From the NCBI RefSeq assembly GCF_027498035.1, contig NZ_CP114978.1, positions 2,542,001 through 2,606,000 of the forward strand: 64,000 nt of DNA, given 5' to 3'. The notes below the pieces were generated by a model, which was given only the letters and a program-made list of their open reading frames with translations, was not told the origin of the DNA and searched no databases. Source of the stretch: Pseudoxanthomonas sp. (GTDB taxonomy: Bacteria > Pseudomonadota > Gammaproteobacteria > Xanthomonadales > Xanthomonadaceae). Positions 52,477-59,908 of the stretch are shown here, one piece after another (within the stretch, counting starts at the first letter, position 1; each line of letters opens with the position of its first letter). A program made the position numbers and the translations under genes.

Positions 52477-53676
52477 ATGCGCCGACTCGCCTGCTTCTGT
52501 GCCGTCCTGCTGTCCATCGCCACTGCGACCGCCGGCGAACCCATCGCCGCCGTGCGCGTCAACTTCGACCGCCATGGCATCACCGACAGCAGCGCGCGAG
52601 GCATGGCCGATGTGGCGACCCAGCGTGCGGTGACCCCGGACGATCCGGTACGCGTGGCGTCGATTTCCAAGCTGGTGGTCGCCATCGGCGTGATGCGGCT
52701 GGTCGAGGCCGGCACGCTGGATCTGGATGCCGACGTCTCCCCGCAGCTGGGCTGGACGCTGCGCAATCCGCGCTTCCCGAAACGGCCGATTACCTTGCGC
52801 CTGCTGCTGTCGCACCGCTCCAGCCTGACCGATGCGGCCGGCTACTACGCCACGCCACTGGATGGGCAGCTGAAAGACACGCTGGATGACCCGCGCGCGT
52901 GGGATACCGAACACGCGCCAGGCACGTTCTACCGCTACACCAATCTCAACTTCCCCATCGTCGCGGCGGTGATGGAGCGCGCGACCGGCGAACGCTTCGA
53001 CAAGCTCATGCAACGGCTGGTGCTGGCGCCACTGCAGCTGGACGCCTGCTACAACTGGGAAACCTGCAACGACGCGACGGCCGCGCGCGCGGTGGTGCTG
53101 TACGACAAGGACGGTGTGGCGGTGAAGGACGACAACCACGGCGCCAGGCCGGCGTGTGCGGTGGTGCCGGCAGCCGATGGCCGCTGCGATCTGTCGCTGT
53201 GGAAGCCGGGCCGCAACGGCGCCACTTTCGCCCCGCAGGGCGGCCTGCGCATCTCGGCCAAGGGACTGGCCAGGATCGGTCGGCTGCTGCTGGGCGATGG
53301 CGAAGTCGATGGCGTGCGCCTGCTGGCGGCGAAGTCGGTCCGCACGCTCGAATCCCCGCTGTGGACCTACCGCCCCGGCAACGGCCAGGCCTTCGAGGAC
53401 GACGACGGCGCCGCACCCGGCCAGGCCACCCTGTGCCGCTATGGCCTGGCGGTGCAGACCCTGGCCACCCATCGTCGTGGCTGCGGCGATGACCTGTTCG
53501 GCGATGGCATCGCCCGTGTCGGCCACGCCGGCGAGGCCTATGGCCTGCTGTCCGGCCTGTGGATCGACCGCAAGGCCGGCACCGGCGTGGCCTACTTCGC
53601 CACCGGCGTCGAAGTCACCCCTGCCGGCAGGCATTCGGGGTTCAGCGCGATCGAGGAAGCGCTCGCTGCACCTTGA
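52477..53676 (+). CDS. Beta-lactamase/PBP-like serine hydrolase
   Basis: Secreted hydrolase of 399 residues of the beta-lactamase class C/DD-peptidase/esterase superfamily. The signal peptide (1-20, ATAG) precedes the core. The nucleophile motif SxxK is S62-I-S-K65, the second motif is Y154-T-N156, and HAGEAYG near residue 350 takes the place of the third motif KTG. That HxG variant is common in esterases and D-amino peptidases of the group and less so in true beta-lactamases, so antibiotic resistance should not be assumed. The start ATG at 52477 is set by the signal peptide. A small membrane protein gene follows 78 bases later. Confidence 0.82.
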   Translation: MRRLACFCAVLLSIATATAGEPIAAVRVNFDRHGITDSSARGMADVATQRAVTPDDPVRVASISKLVVAIGVMRLVEAGTLDLDADVSPQLGWTLRNPRFPKRPITLRLLLSHRSSLTDAAGYYATPLDGQLKDTLDDPRAWDTEHAPGTFYRYTNLNFPIVAAVMERATGERFDKLMQRLVLAPLQLDACYNWETCNDATAARAVVLYDKDGVAVKDDNHGARPACAVVPAADGRCDLSLWKPGRNGATFAPQGGLRISAKGLARIGRLLLGDGEVDGVRLLAAKSVRTLESPLWTYRPGNGQAFEDDDGAAPGQATLCRYGLAVQTLATHRRGCGDDLFGDGIARVGHAGEAYGLLSGLWIDRKAGTGVAYFATGVEVTPAGRHSGFSAIEEALAAP

Positions 53677-53754
53677 GACCCATCGTCCGGCACCCTATCT
53701 CAATCCGGAATCAGCCGCCTGTCACCGGGCCGTTATCTGACTGATGGATCGCCC

Positions 53755-54120
53755 ATGCTCGAATGGATGAAATCCCTGTTCAACCCCGTCTGGTACCGGC
53801 CGGAGAACCTGGCCCGCGTCTGGGTGCGGGAGCGCGTCGGCGCCAAGCTCATGCGCCTTTGCACGGTCATGGTGGTCCTGGCGCTGTGCACCAGCTTCAT
53901 CTCCCTGCCGCTGGCTGGCTACGTCGACTCGGTGGGGCTGGATGCAGCGTTGTCGATGCTCGACCTGCAGCTCAGCGTGTGTCTCGCGTTGTTGATGGTG
54001 CCGGTGGTCGGCTTCATCCGGCGCAAGACTCCGAGACGGAGGCGGGTGAGCTTCCTGCGCAAATTGCGAAACCTCAGGTTGCTCAGGGAGCTTATCGCCA
54101 CGCCCTGGTATGAACGTTGA
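53755..54120 (+). CDS. Small two-helix membrane protein
   Basis: A 121-residue protein with two hydrophobic helices (about 36-58 and 69-88) linked by a short loop. The N-terminal part is aromatic (MKSLFNPVWYRPENLARVW) and the C-terminal tail strongly basic (RRKTPRRRRVSFLRKLRNLR), so both ends probably face the cytosol. No known family recognised. It begins 78 bases after the hydrolase stop, same strand, and may be co-transcribed. Confidence 0.5.
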   Translation: MLEWMKSLFNPVWYRPENLARVWVRERVGAKLMRLCTVMVVLALCTSFISLPLAGYVDSVGLDAALSMLDLQLSVCLALLMVPVVGFIRRKTPRRRRVSFLRKLRNLRLLRELIATPWYER

Positions 54121-54304
54121 TTGCGGCGCCCTTCCCAAGCTACCCGGCCGCCGAGAATCCATCAGATCCAGACGTCAGCGGCAATCCGTGCGCGCACGTC
54201 CAGGATGATTGCCATTTTCGGAAATGGATTGTCTCGCCTGGCGGTCTGGTTGCCGGCGGGGCGGCCGCTTAGGCTGCCTGCACTTTCCCACCGAGCCCGC
54301 CACC

Positions 54305-54904
54305 ATGACCAATGCCTTCCTCCACGCCCACAAGACGCGCCGCACCCAGTACGTGCTGGGCAAGACCCTGCCGCTGCCGCAGGACGAGCTCAGCGCTCTG
54401 ATCCAGGATGCGGTCAAGCACACGCCGTCCTCGTTCAACTCGCAGAGCTCGCGCGTGGTGATCCTGTTCGGCGACCAGAGCGTCAAGTTCTGGGGCCTGG
54501 TGGCCGACGAGCTGCGCAAGATCGTCCCGGCCGATGCCTTTGTCGCCACCGAGCAGAAGCTGAGCAGCTTCGCCGCCGGCGCCGGCACCGTGCTGTTCTA
54601 TGAAGACCAGGACGTGGTGAAGGGCCTGCAGGAGAAATTCGCCCTGTACGCCGACAACTTCCCGGTGTGGTCCGAGCAGGCCAGCGGCATGGCACAGCTG
54701 GCCGTATGGACCGCGCTGGCGACCGTCGGCGTGGGTGCCAGCCTGCAGCACTACAACCCGCTGCCCGATGCCGCCGCTGCGGCCGAATGGAACCTGCCGG
54801 CCAGCTGGAAGCTGCGTGCACAGATGCCGTTCGGTTCCAACGAAGCACCGTTCGGCGAGAAGGGCTTCATGGATGATGGCGAACGCTTCCGCGTCTTCGC
54901 CTGA
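54305..54904 (+). CDS. Nitroreductase family protein (YdgI/HBN1-like)
   Basis: FMN-dependent oxidoreductase of 199 residues, usually a dimer in the cytosol. RRTQYVLGKTLPLPQDELSALIQDAVKHTPSSFNSQSSR is the N-terminal FMN-binding part (typical SSFNSQ), and MAQLAVWTALATVGVGASLQHYNPL is the central helix with the flavin contact. FGEKGFMDDGERFRVFA ends the protein. This is the oxygen-insensitive nitroreductase-like group related to fatty acid repression mutant protein 2 and YdgI. The ATG at 54305 matches family starts. A long hairpin follows. Confidence 0.86.
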   Translation: MTNAFLHAHKTRRTQYVLGKTLPLPQDELSALIQDAVKHTPSSFNSQSSRVVILFGDQSVKFWGLVADELRKIVPADAFVATEQKLSSFAAGAGTVLFYEDQDVVKGLQEKFALYADNFPVWSEQASGMAQLAVWTALATVGVGASLQHYNPLPDAAAAAEWNLPASWKLRAQMPFGSNEAPFGEKGFMDDGERFRVFA

Positions 54905-54947
54905 TCCATCACCGCGCCGGGCGCCTGACGCCCACGTGTGCTGACCC

Positions 54948-54984
54948 GCAACGCCCCGGTGGAGTCCTTCCACCGGGGCGTTGC
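54948..54984. terminator. Long hairpin between convergent nitroreductase and HAAS genes
   Basis: A perfect 16-bp stem (54948-54963 with 54969-54984) with loop GTCCT. It is 43 bases past the nitroreductase stop and 87 before the HAAS gene's stop. There is no T-run; the same long-stem, 5-base-loop style is seen at 42441-42477. Confidence 0.65.
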
Positions 54985-55071
54985 GCTTGGGGAGATCCGT
55001 TCGCTTCCGGTGCAGGACCCTGGCTCCAGGTCGCCTCCGGCACCGATGTACGCCAACTTCAACGCGCGATG

Positions 55072-56028
55072 CTAGCTATGCCGCACGCCGACCTGCGGCG
55101 TGGGTCGCACGCTGCGATACGCAACGACCGCCATATGCACCAGGCTGTACAGGGCCACCAGCACCACCAGGCCCTTGAAGGCGCTGTCGCTGGCCTGGGT
55201 CATGAACGCCGGGCCATCCAGGACGGTCCAGATCATCGCCGCGCAGGTCAGCAGGCCCAGCCCGAGTTCGAGCCTGCGCAGCAGCGGCGACCAGCGGCCA
55301 CGCACCATCACCGCGGCAAACAGCGGCAGGTTGAGCAGGATCAGGCCGAGCAGCACCGGCGCTTGGCGGTGCAGGAACTCCGGCGTGTACGTCAGCGCCG
55401 CATACGCGGCCGGCGCGGCGCGCCCATGCCAGAGCACATCCAGCATCCAGGTCGGATCGAGCAGCACCGCCACGCCACACACGATGCCGACCATCCCGAA
55501 CGCCATCGCCACGCGACTGCCCTGGATGCGGTCCGGCGCACGCGGCGTCCATTCGGCGCGCTGCGGCTGGCGGCGGCGCGCCCATGCGGCCAGGCCGAAG
55601 CCCAGCACCAGCGCACCCGGCCACCACAGCGCGCCTGGCAGCGCGGCTCCCCACCAGCGGCCCAGACCCAGCCAGAACGCTTCGGCCGATGCCGCCGGCT
55701 GCTGCAGCTGGCCCAGCAGGCCCGCGCCCCAGATCACCGCAAGCCCGATGACCGTCGTCCACAGGAAGGCACGGCCGTCGACTGGATCGATGATGGTCAC
55801 CGTGGGCCGGTAGCGCGCCGCCGCTTCCGCTGGCCGACCGAAGCCGCGTACCAGTCCAATCGCCATGTCAGCATCGGGCGCACGCCCGGCCGACGCGGCG
55901 CGGTCCTGCAGCTCCTCGTCCAGCAGGGCACGCAGCTCGAAAGCCACATCGTTGCGCTGCCGGCGCGGCAGGCGCACGGCGACGTCGGTGACATAGGAAT
56001 CGATCACATCGTGTGCGTTCATCGTCAT
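55072..56028 (-). CDS. HAAS-domain membrane protein, partner of PadR
   Basis: Protein of 318 residues. The N-terminal cytosolic part (about 1-85, IDSYVTDVAVRLPRRQRNDV, FELRALLDEELQDRAASA, GLVRGFGRPAEAAARYRP) is a HAAS-type domain, often encoded next to PadR regulators and thought to sense signals. Six hydrophobic helices follow (about 88-108, 125-150, 175-195, 210-230, 238-258, 280-300). It overlaps the padR-like gene by four bases (ATGA), so the two are co-translated. Its role may be a membrane signal sensor or carrier; not established. Confidence 0.78.
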   Translation of the reverse strand: MTMNAHDVIDSYVTDVAVRLPRRQRNDVAFELRALLDEELQDRAASAGRAPDADMAIGLVRGFGRPAEAAARYRPTVTIIDPVDGRAFLWTTVIGLAVIWGAGLLGQLQQPAASAEAFWLGLGRWWGAALPGALWWPGALVLGFGLAAWARRRQPQRAEWTPRAPDRIQGSRVAMAFGMVGIVCGVAVLLDPTWMLDVLWHGRAAPAAYAALTYTPEFLHRQAPVLLGLILLNLPLFAAVMVRGRWSPLLRRLELGLGLLTCAAMIWTVLDGPAFMTQASDSAFKGLVVLVALYSLVHMAVVAYRSVRPTPQVGVRHS

Positions 56029-56360
56029 GCCTCTTCAAGGAGTCGGACCATCGCTTCGTTCATGCCCTGCCAGGATGCGGTGAGCTTCTTCAGCAATTTC
56101 CGGCCTTCCGCGTTGAGCGCGTAGTAGCGCCGCGGCGGGCCGTCCTCGATCTTCCATTCACTGCTCAGCACGCCCTGCGCCTCCAGTCGGCGCAGCAGCG
56201 GATAGAGCGTGCCTTCCTCGATCGGCAGGCCGCTGTCGGCCAGCGCCTGGCGCAGGCTGTAGCCATAGCGTGGCTTGCGCAGCTGCGACAGCGTGGCCAG
56301 CACCAGCACCCCGCGGCGCAGCTCCAATTCGAGTTTCCCGAAAGCCTCTATATCACCCAT
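56025..56360 (-). CDS. PadR-family transcription regulator
   Basis: Winged-helix repressor of 111 residues: LRRGVLVLATLSQLRKPRYG, then LPIEEGTLYPLLRRLEAQGV (recognition helix) and EDGPPRRYYALNAEGRKLL (wing and dimer helix). The ATG at 56360 is preferred; if the promoter at 56368-56397 is used, its transcript would begin at or just before this codon (leaderless). An alternative ATG lies at 56381. It is the first gene of a padR-HAAS pair, a known pairing. A dyad in its promoter region suggests it represses itself. Confidence 0.87.
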   Translation of the reverse strand: MGDIEAFGKLELELRRGVLVLATLSQLRKPRYGYSLRQALADSGLPIEEGTLYPLLRRLEAQGVLSSEWKIEDGPPRRYYALNAEGRKLLKKLTASWQGMNEAMVRLLEEA

Positions 56361-56367
56361 GCCGCGC

Positions 56368-56397
56368 ACACTACTGTGCATCACACAGCCATGTCAA
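56368..56397 (-). promoter_or_regulatory. Promoter and possible PadR operator
   Basis: On the minus strand, consensus TTGACA (56397-56392) is followed 18 bases later by TAGTGT (56373-56368), a weak -10. The dyad TGTGATGCACA (56385-56375) lies in the spacer, where a bound repressor would block polymerase. The start point would fall near 56362, almost at the ATG of the padR-like gene. Confidence 0.45.
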
Positions 56398-56751
56398 CGA
56401 GGAATTCGGTCGGACGGATTCCCCGAAGAGCACCTGCAGTTCCGGCATCTCTTCCCGGCGAGACCGCGCGGACGCCTTGCCCGCCCGACACCTCGATCCG
56501 ATGCTCATTGATCTAGCGATTGGTCTATGGCCATCGCACCGATGCTGTCTGGAGCACGCGGTCCAGCACTACCATTTCGACGAGAATCCTGTCGATTTAC
56601 TGGGTGTCACGCTCCTCGTCGCCGTTGCGCGATACGCAGTGCACGTGCAAGAACATCGACGCTATTGCATGAATCCCAGGTTCAAGGAAATAACACCGCC
56701 TTTGGTTTAACCTCCAGGCTCTGTGCCACACCCTGCGTCACTGGAGGATGC
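56398..56751. other. Low-GC intergenic region before the effector/immunity pair
   Basis: Less GC-rich than the flanks. It contains an open frame of 69 codons (56501-56710, beginning MLIDLAIGLWPSHRCC) that has no clear ribosome site and no recognisable domain; it might be a remnant gene or chance. The promoter of the lipoprotein gene should be here, but no strong -35/-10 is seen. Confidence 0.4.
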
Positions 56752-57183
56752 ATGCGAACAATCCACGGAAGCCGCGCGTCGACACCCATCGGTGGCTCGC
56801 CAGCGCCGCCTTACTCCAAGCGACTCAAACGCTCGCTCTGCACCATGGGCATGGCGTCTGCTTTTTTCCTCTCACTGACGGCGTGCGCCATGCAAGATAC
56901 GGATACCTTTGATTCAAATGCTTGGAAGGCACAGCGCGGCGTAGAGTTCGAGAAGAACCAGCGTGTCCATATGCTTTCTGCCATGAAAAAATTCATCCAT
57001 GTCGGAATGGCTCGCCAAGAGATCATTGCCCTTCTGGGAGAACCCGATTACAGCGATAAGGACGGCACGCAATCGCTCGATGTCTATTACATGGGGATTC
57101 CCGAATTCAGTATCGATACCCAGCAATACGAGATCCGCTACCAGAACGGAAAGATCACGAGTCATCGCGCATCACAGGGCTGA
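56752..57183 (+). CDS. Lipoprotein, putative immunity protein (X-Tfi-like) for the adjacent effector
   Basis: A 143-residue envelope lipoprotein. A long basic n-region (about 1-30) leads to a hydrophobic stretch and the lipobox SLTAC (Cys45). The mature part (about 46-143) reads HVGMARQEIIALLGEPDYSD, then YYMGIPEFSIDTQQYEIRYQNGKI, which resembles the SmpA/OmlA/BamE-like fold by its GMxxxEIxALLGEP pattern; it is not BamE itself. GGAGG (56743-56747) precedes the ATG; an internal ATG at 56845 would give a shorter leader. The effector gene starts 31 bases later. In Xanthomonadales the immunity proteins (X-Tfi) are periplasmic lipoproteins encoded just upstream of their effectors; this fits that layout. 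Immunity function is inferred, not seen. Confidence 0.65.
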   Translation: MRTIHGSRASTPIGGSPAPPYSKRLKRSLCTMGMASAFFLSLTACAMQDTDTFDSNAWKAQRGVEFEKNQRVHMLSAMKKFIHVGMARQEIIALLGEPDYSDKDGTQSLDVYYMGIPEFSIDTQQYEIRYQNGKITSHRASQG

Positions 57184-57214
57184 TGGCGCTTAAGTACTTC
57201 AAGAGGAAACAAGG

Positions 57215-58354
57215 ATGTCGGACAGAACTGATCTCAACGAGATCCGCACACAATTTCAGGTCGCCGAAGAGCCCCTCATTCAGTATCACCCAAGGCTCAT
57301 GGGAATGGTGGACATTCCAGGAACTCATGCGGTCGAATTGACGGAAACAGAAGGAACACTCATCGACCGGATGGTCGGCAACCGAGGTCTTCCGGGTCTT
57401 TTTGACCTCAAAGGCACCTACGACCTTGCCTTTAGCGAAAGCAAAGCGCGCTATCCAAACAACCCGTTGCCCGCTGGCATTCCAGAAGAACGCAGCAACG
57501 AATGGCAACAGAACGACGGTCATCGTGACGCGTATCGACACGCCTACTGGAATGCATTATTGGGCAAGGAGTTCGGCGACGACTGGGCAACAGCGTTTGC
57601 CACAGCACATGAAGGGCGCCCCGGCAATCCGGCAAACAGAGAGGCCATGGACCTCTACAACAACCAGATTGGACGCGCTATTGCCATTGCAAATCCGCAT
57701 GCTTCCAAAGAAGAGCTTGCAACACTTGTCGGGGGCGCGCTGCAGGAAGGGCGGCTTGTACTGATGGACAGCAAAGGTCAATTGGCTTGGAGTGATCAGG
57801 TTGCAGTGGGGCAACATGGACTTTCGCCAAACGAGGTCATCCAGGCGCAACGGAACACTCCAGAAATCGTTCCATCCGAGTCGTCCCTGCGTGGTCGTTC
57901 GAACTCATCAAGCGCTGCGGATGACGCCCCCTTCATTACCCCAGACAAGACTGGCCATCCGCGCCACAGCCTCCACCAGCAGTGCAGCGCTGGCGTTGAC
58001 GCGCTCGACCAGCAGCTTGGGCGGCCGTCGGACCAGAGCAGTGCGTGCATGAAGGCCAGCCTGACCACGCTGGCGGCGACCAATGGGTTCGAGCGCGTGG
58101 ACCATGTTTTGCTCAGCAGGAACAGTGGCGAGACGCAGGCCGGGCAGAACGTGTTCATCGTCCAGGGCGATCCGAGAGATCCGACGCACCTGCGTGCACA
58201 CATGCCAACCGGGCAGGCGGTCAACACACCGGTGGACGTCTCGTTCCGCGAGCTGGCGCAGGTCGATCAGCAGCAGGCGCAGCTGCAGGCCACGCAGGTG
58301 ATGACGCCGCAACAGGATGCGTTCGGCCACGGTGCACGCACGATGGGAGCATGA
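57215..58354 (+). CDS. Putative antibacterial type IV secretion effector with XVIPCD-like C-terminus (X-Tfe)
   Basis: Protein of 379 residues in two parts. Residues about 1-240 form an unrecognised toxin-like domain with a histidine-rich centre: GHRDAYRHAYWNALLG (His103, Asp105, His109), TAHEGRPG (His132, Glu133) and MDLYNNQIGRAIA. Similar HxxxYRHAxW...AHE...NN patterns occur in DUF6973-like domains of polymorphic toxins. Residues about 246-379 match the XVIPCD, the signal read by the VirD4 coupling protein of the Xanthomonadales bacteria-killing T4SS: TGHPRHSLHQQ, GFERVDHVLLS, NVFIVQGDPRDPTHLRAHMP and a TPVDVSF motif, ending in a Gln-rich tail. GC content rises sharply near 57950, at the domain border. 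No signal peptide. The immunity candidate is directly upstream. The T4SS genes are elsewhere. Confidence 0.78.
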   Translation: MSDRTDLNEIRTQFQVAEEPLIQYHPRLMGMVDIPGTHAVELTETEGTLIDRMVGNRGLPGLFDLKGTYDLAFSESKARYPNNPLPAGIPEERSNEWQQNDGHRDAYRHAYWNALLGKEFGDDWATAFATAHEGRPGNPANREAMDLYNNQIGRAIAIANPHASKEELATLVGGALQEGRLVLMDSKGQLAWSDQVAVGQHGLSPNEVIQAQRNTPEIVPSESSLRGRSNSSSAADDAPFITPDKTGHPRHSLHQQCSAGVDALDQQLGRPSDQSSACMKASLTTLAATNGFERVDHVLLSRNSGETQAGQNVFIVQGDPRDPTHLRAHMPTGQAVNTPVDVSFRELAQVDQQQAQLQATQVMTPQQDAFGHGARTMGA

Positions 58355-58513
58355 GCTAGGTGCTCGACCCCCGCTGCTCGCAGCGTCGATCATCGGGGCG
58401 CCACCTGACCCGTTGCTGATGTCGCGCAGCGCCTGCGGTTCCTCCGGTGCAAGCGAACACGCGGTTTGATGTTCAACTGCGTCGATGCTCGACATCAACG
58501 CGATCGGCCGGCG

Positions 58514-59512
58514 CTATCCGAGCTTCCTCACCGATCTGCGCAGGATCAGCTCCACGGGTACCACGGTATTCATCGCGGCGGCCGACGGATCGCGCATCCG
58601 CAACTGCAGTGACTGCACCGCCCATCGAGCCTGCTCCACGACGTTTTGCCGCAGCGTGGTCAGCGACAACATTTCGCTGGAGGCGGCGGGGATGTCATCG
58701 AAGCCGATGACAGACACATCATCCGGCACCCGCAATCCGAGCGCATGCAGGCCATTGATGGCGCCGATAGCGACGAAATCGTTGACGGTGAAGATGGCCG
58801 TTGGCGGTTCGGGTTGGCGCATCAGTGCATGGCTGCCGCGCCAACCCGAATCAGTGTCGTTGCGACCGATCTGCACCTGCGGCGTCAGCCCGGCCTCGGC
58901 CATCACCTGCAGATAGGTCTGCAGGCGCTCAGCGTCGGCCGGCTCCGGGCCGCCGCCGATATGCGCGATCCGGCGATGCCCCAGTGCGATCAGATGCAGC
59001 ATGGCCGTGCGCACGCCAGCTTCGTCATCGGCACTGACCGTGGAAACATCGGGGTGATCGACACTGCTGCCCAGGTAGACGCAGGGCAGGCGCCGGGCGA
59101 TCTCCGCGATGGCCTTGCCGCCATGCGGGGTACTGATCAGCAGCACTCCGGCCGCACGCAACGAGATCAGCCGGTCGCTCTCGCGCAGGCTGGACGCGTC
59201 ATCCAGCGCACGCAGCGAGACCACCGAATCCAGGCCAGCGCGCGCCAGCTCGGCATCCAGCGCCTGGGCCAACTGCATGTGATACGGGTTCATCGGCTCG
59301 CCGATGGCCAGGCCGACCGTGTTGGACTGCGCCGACGCCAGGTGGCGGGCGGCCATGTGCGGGCGATACCCCAGCGCCGTGGCGGCCTTGACGACGCGCT
59401 CGCGGGTGCTCGGCTTGACCCCCAGGTCGCCGCGCAATGCCCGGGACACCTGCGCGCGCGACATGCCGACGACGTTGGCCACGTCCTCGAGCGTTGCATA
59501 TTTTTCCGCCAC
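58514..59512 (-). CDS. LacI-family repressor, likely of the FAD sugar dehydrogenase operon
   Basis: Regulator of 332 residues. The helix-turn-helix is TLEDVANVVGMSRAQVSRAL, followed by the hinge (KAATALGYRPHMAARHLAS) that inserts in the minor groove at a central CG/GC step. The sensor core has VGLAIGEPMNPYHMQLAQAL, TVSADDEAGVRTAMLHLIALGHRRIAHIGG and AIFTVNDFVAIGAINGLHALG. The start is a GTG at 59512 with AGGAGG (59517-59522) just before it. It is divergent from the dehydrogenase operon, and two palindromic sites lie between them, the usual layout for a local repressor. The inducer is probably the sugar or polyol. Confidence 0.87.
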   Translation of the reverse strand: MAEKYATLEDVANVVGMSRAQVSRALRGDLGVKPSTRERVVKAATALGYRPHMAARHLASAQSNTVGLAIGEPMNPYHMQLAQALDAELARAGLDSVVSLRALDDASSLRESDRLISLRAAGVLLISTPHGGKAIAEIARRLPCVYLGSSVDHPDVSTVSADDEAGVRTAMLHLIALGHRRIAHIGGGPEPADAERLQTYLQVMAEAGLTPQVQIGRNDTDSGWRGSHALMRQPEPPTAIFTVNDFVAIGAINGLHALGLRVPDDVSVIGFDDIPAASSEMLSLTTLRQNVVEQARWAVQSLQLRMRDPSAAAMNTVVPVELILRRSVRKLG

Positions 59513-59594
59513 ACCACCTCCTGACCGTGCGCCTGGAAGGTCCTGGTTCGCAGTTCCGCCACCAGGCGCGCCGAGCGGCGGAAATCCTAACCCA

Positions 59595-59623
59595 TTGACA
59601 CCTGGGGACCGCCTGCCTACATT
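59595..59623 (+). promoter_or_regulatory. Promoter of the FAD dehydrogenase operon
   Basis: Consensus TTGACA (59595-59600), a 17-base spacer and TACATT (59618-59623). The start point would be near 59630, so the first operator (59634-59655) sits just downstream of it, a classic place for repression. It leaves a leader of about 280 bases to the first gene. Confidence 0.65.
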
Positions 59624-59633
59624 GCCCCGACCA

Positions 59634-59655
59634 AAAATGACCGCGCTCTCATTTT
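59634..59655. promoter_or_regulatory. Operator 1, extended LacI-type palindrome
   Basis: Core ATGACCGCGCTCTCAT (59637-59652), symmetric as ATGAxxGC/GCxxTCAT, with A and T flanks extending the dyad to 22 bp (18 of 22 positions symmetric). The first 19 bases recur exactly at 59780-59798. It is positioned at about +4 to +25 of the TTGACA/TACATT promoter. Confidence 0.75.
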
Positions 59656-59779
59656 CGCCGATTGCAACACCCCCGACGCCACGATGTGGTGCTCGCCGGC
59701 GTTGTTTCCTCGTCAGGGAAGCACGACCCAATCACGCCCGCACCGATGCACGACAGACGAACACCCGTCTTTTTCAAAG

Positions 59780-59798
59780 AAAATGACCGCGCTCTCAT
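59780..59798. promoter_or_regulatory. Operator 2, exact repeat of operator 1
   Basis: Nineteen bases identical to 59634-59652, at a distance of 146 bp (about 13.9 turns of B-DNA), which would put both sites on the same face and allow a DNA loop by a tetramer, as known for LacI. The dyad core is the same; the outer T flank differs. Confidence 0.75.
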
Positions 59799-59908
59799 GA
59801 ATCGAAATACGCCGCTCGATCCGCACCCCGCGGGCCGACCCGGCCACCCCAATGCCCGGCGCGGCTGATGGCTCCTACGCGCCCACCACTCCCCATCGAG
59901 ATCTCGCC

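Noticed and set aside
52477..53676. Call as a class C beta-lactamase
   Set aside because: SxxK and YxN are present, but the third motif is HAG rather than KTG; the esterase/peptidase branch fits as well.
56752..57183. Call of the lipoprotein as BamE itself
   Set aside because: The fold pattern is similar, but the long n-region, the place next to an XVIPCD effector and the weak overall likeness argue against the housekeeping protein.
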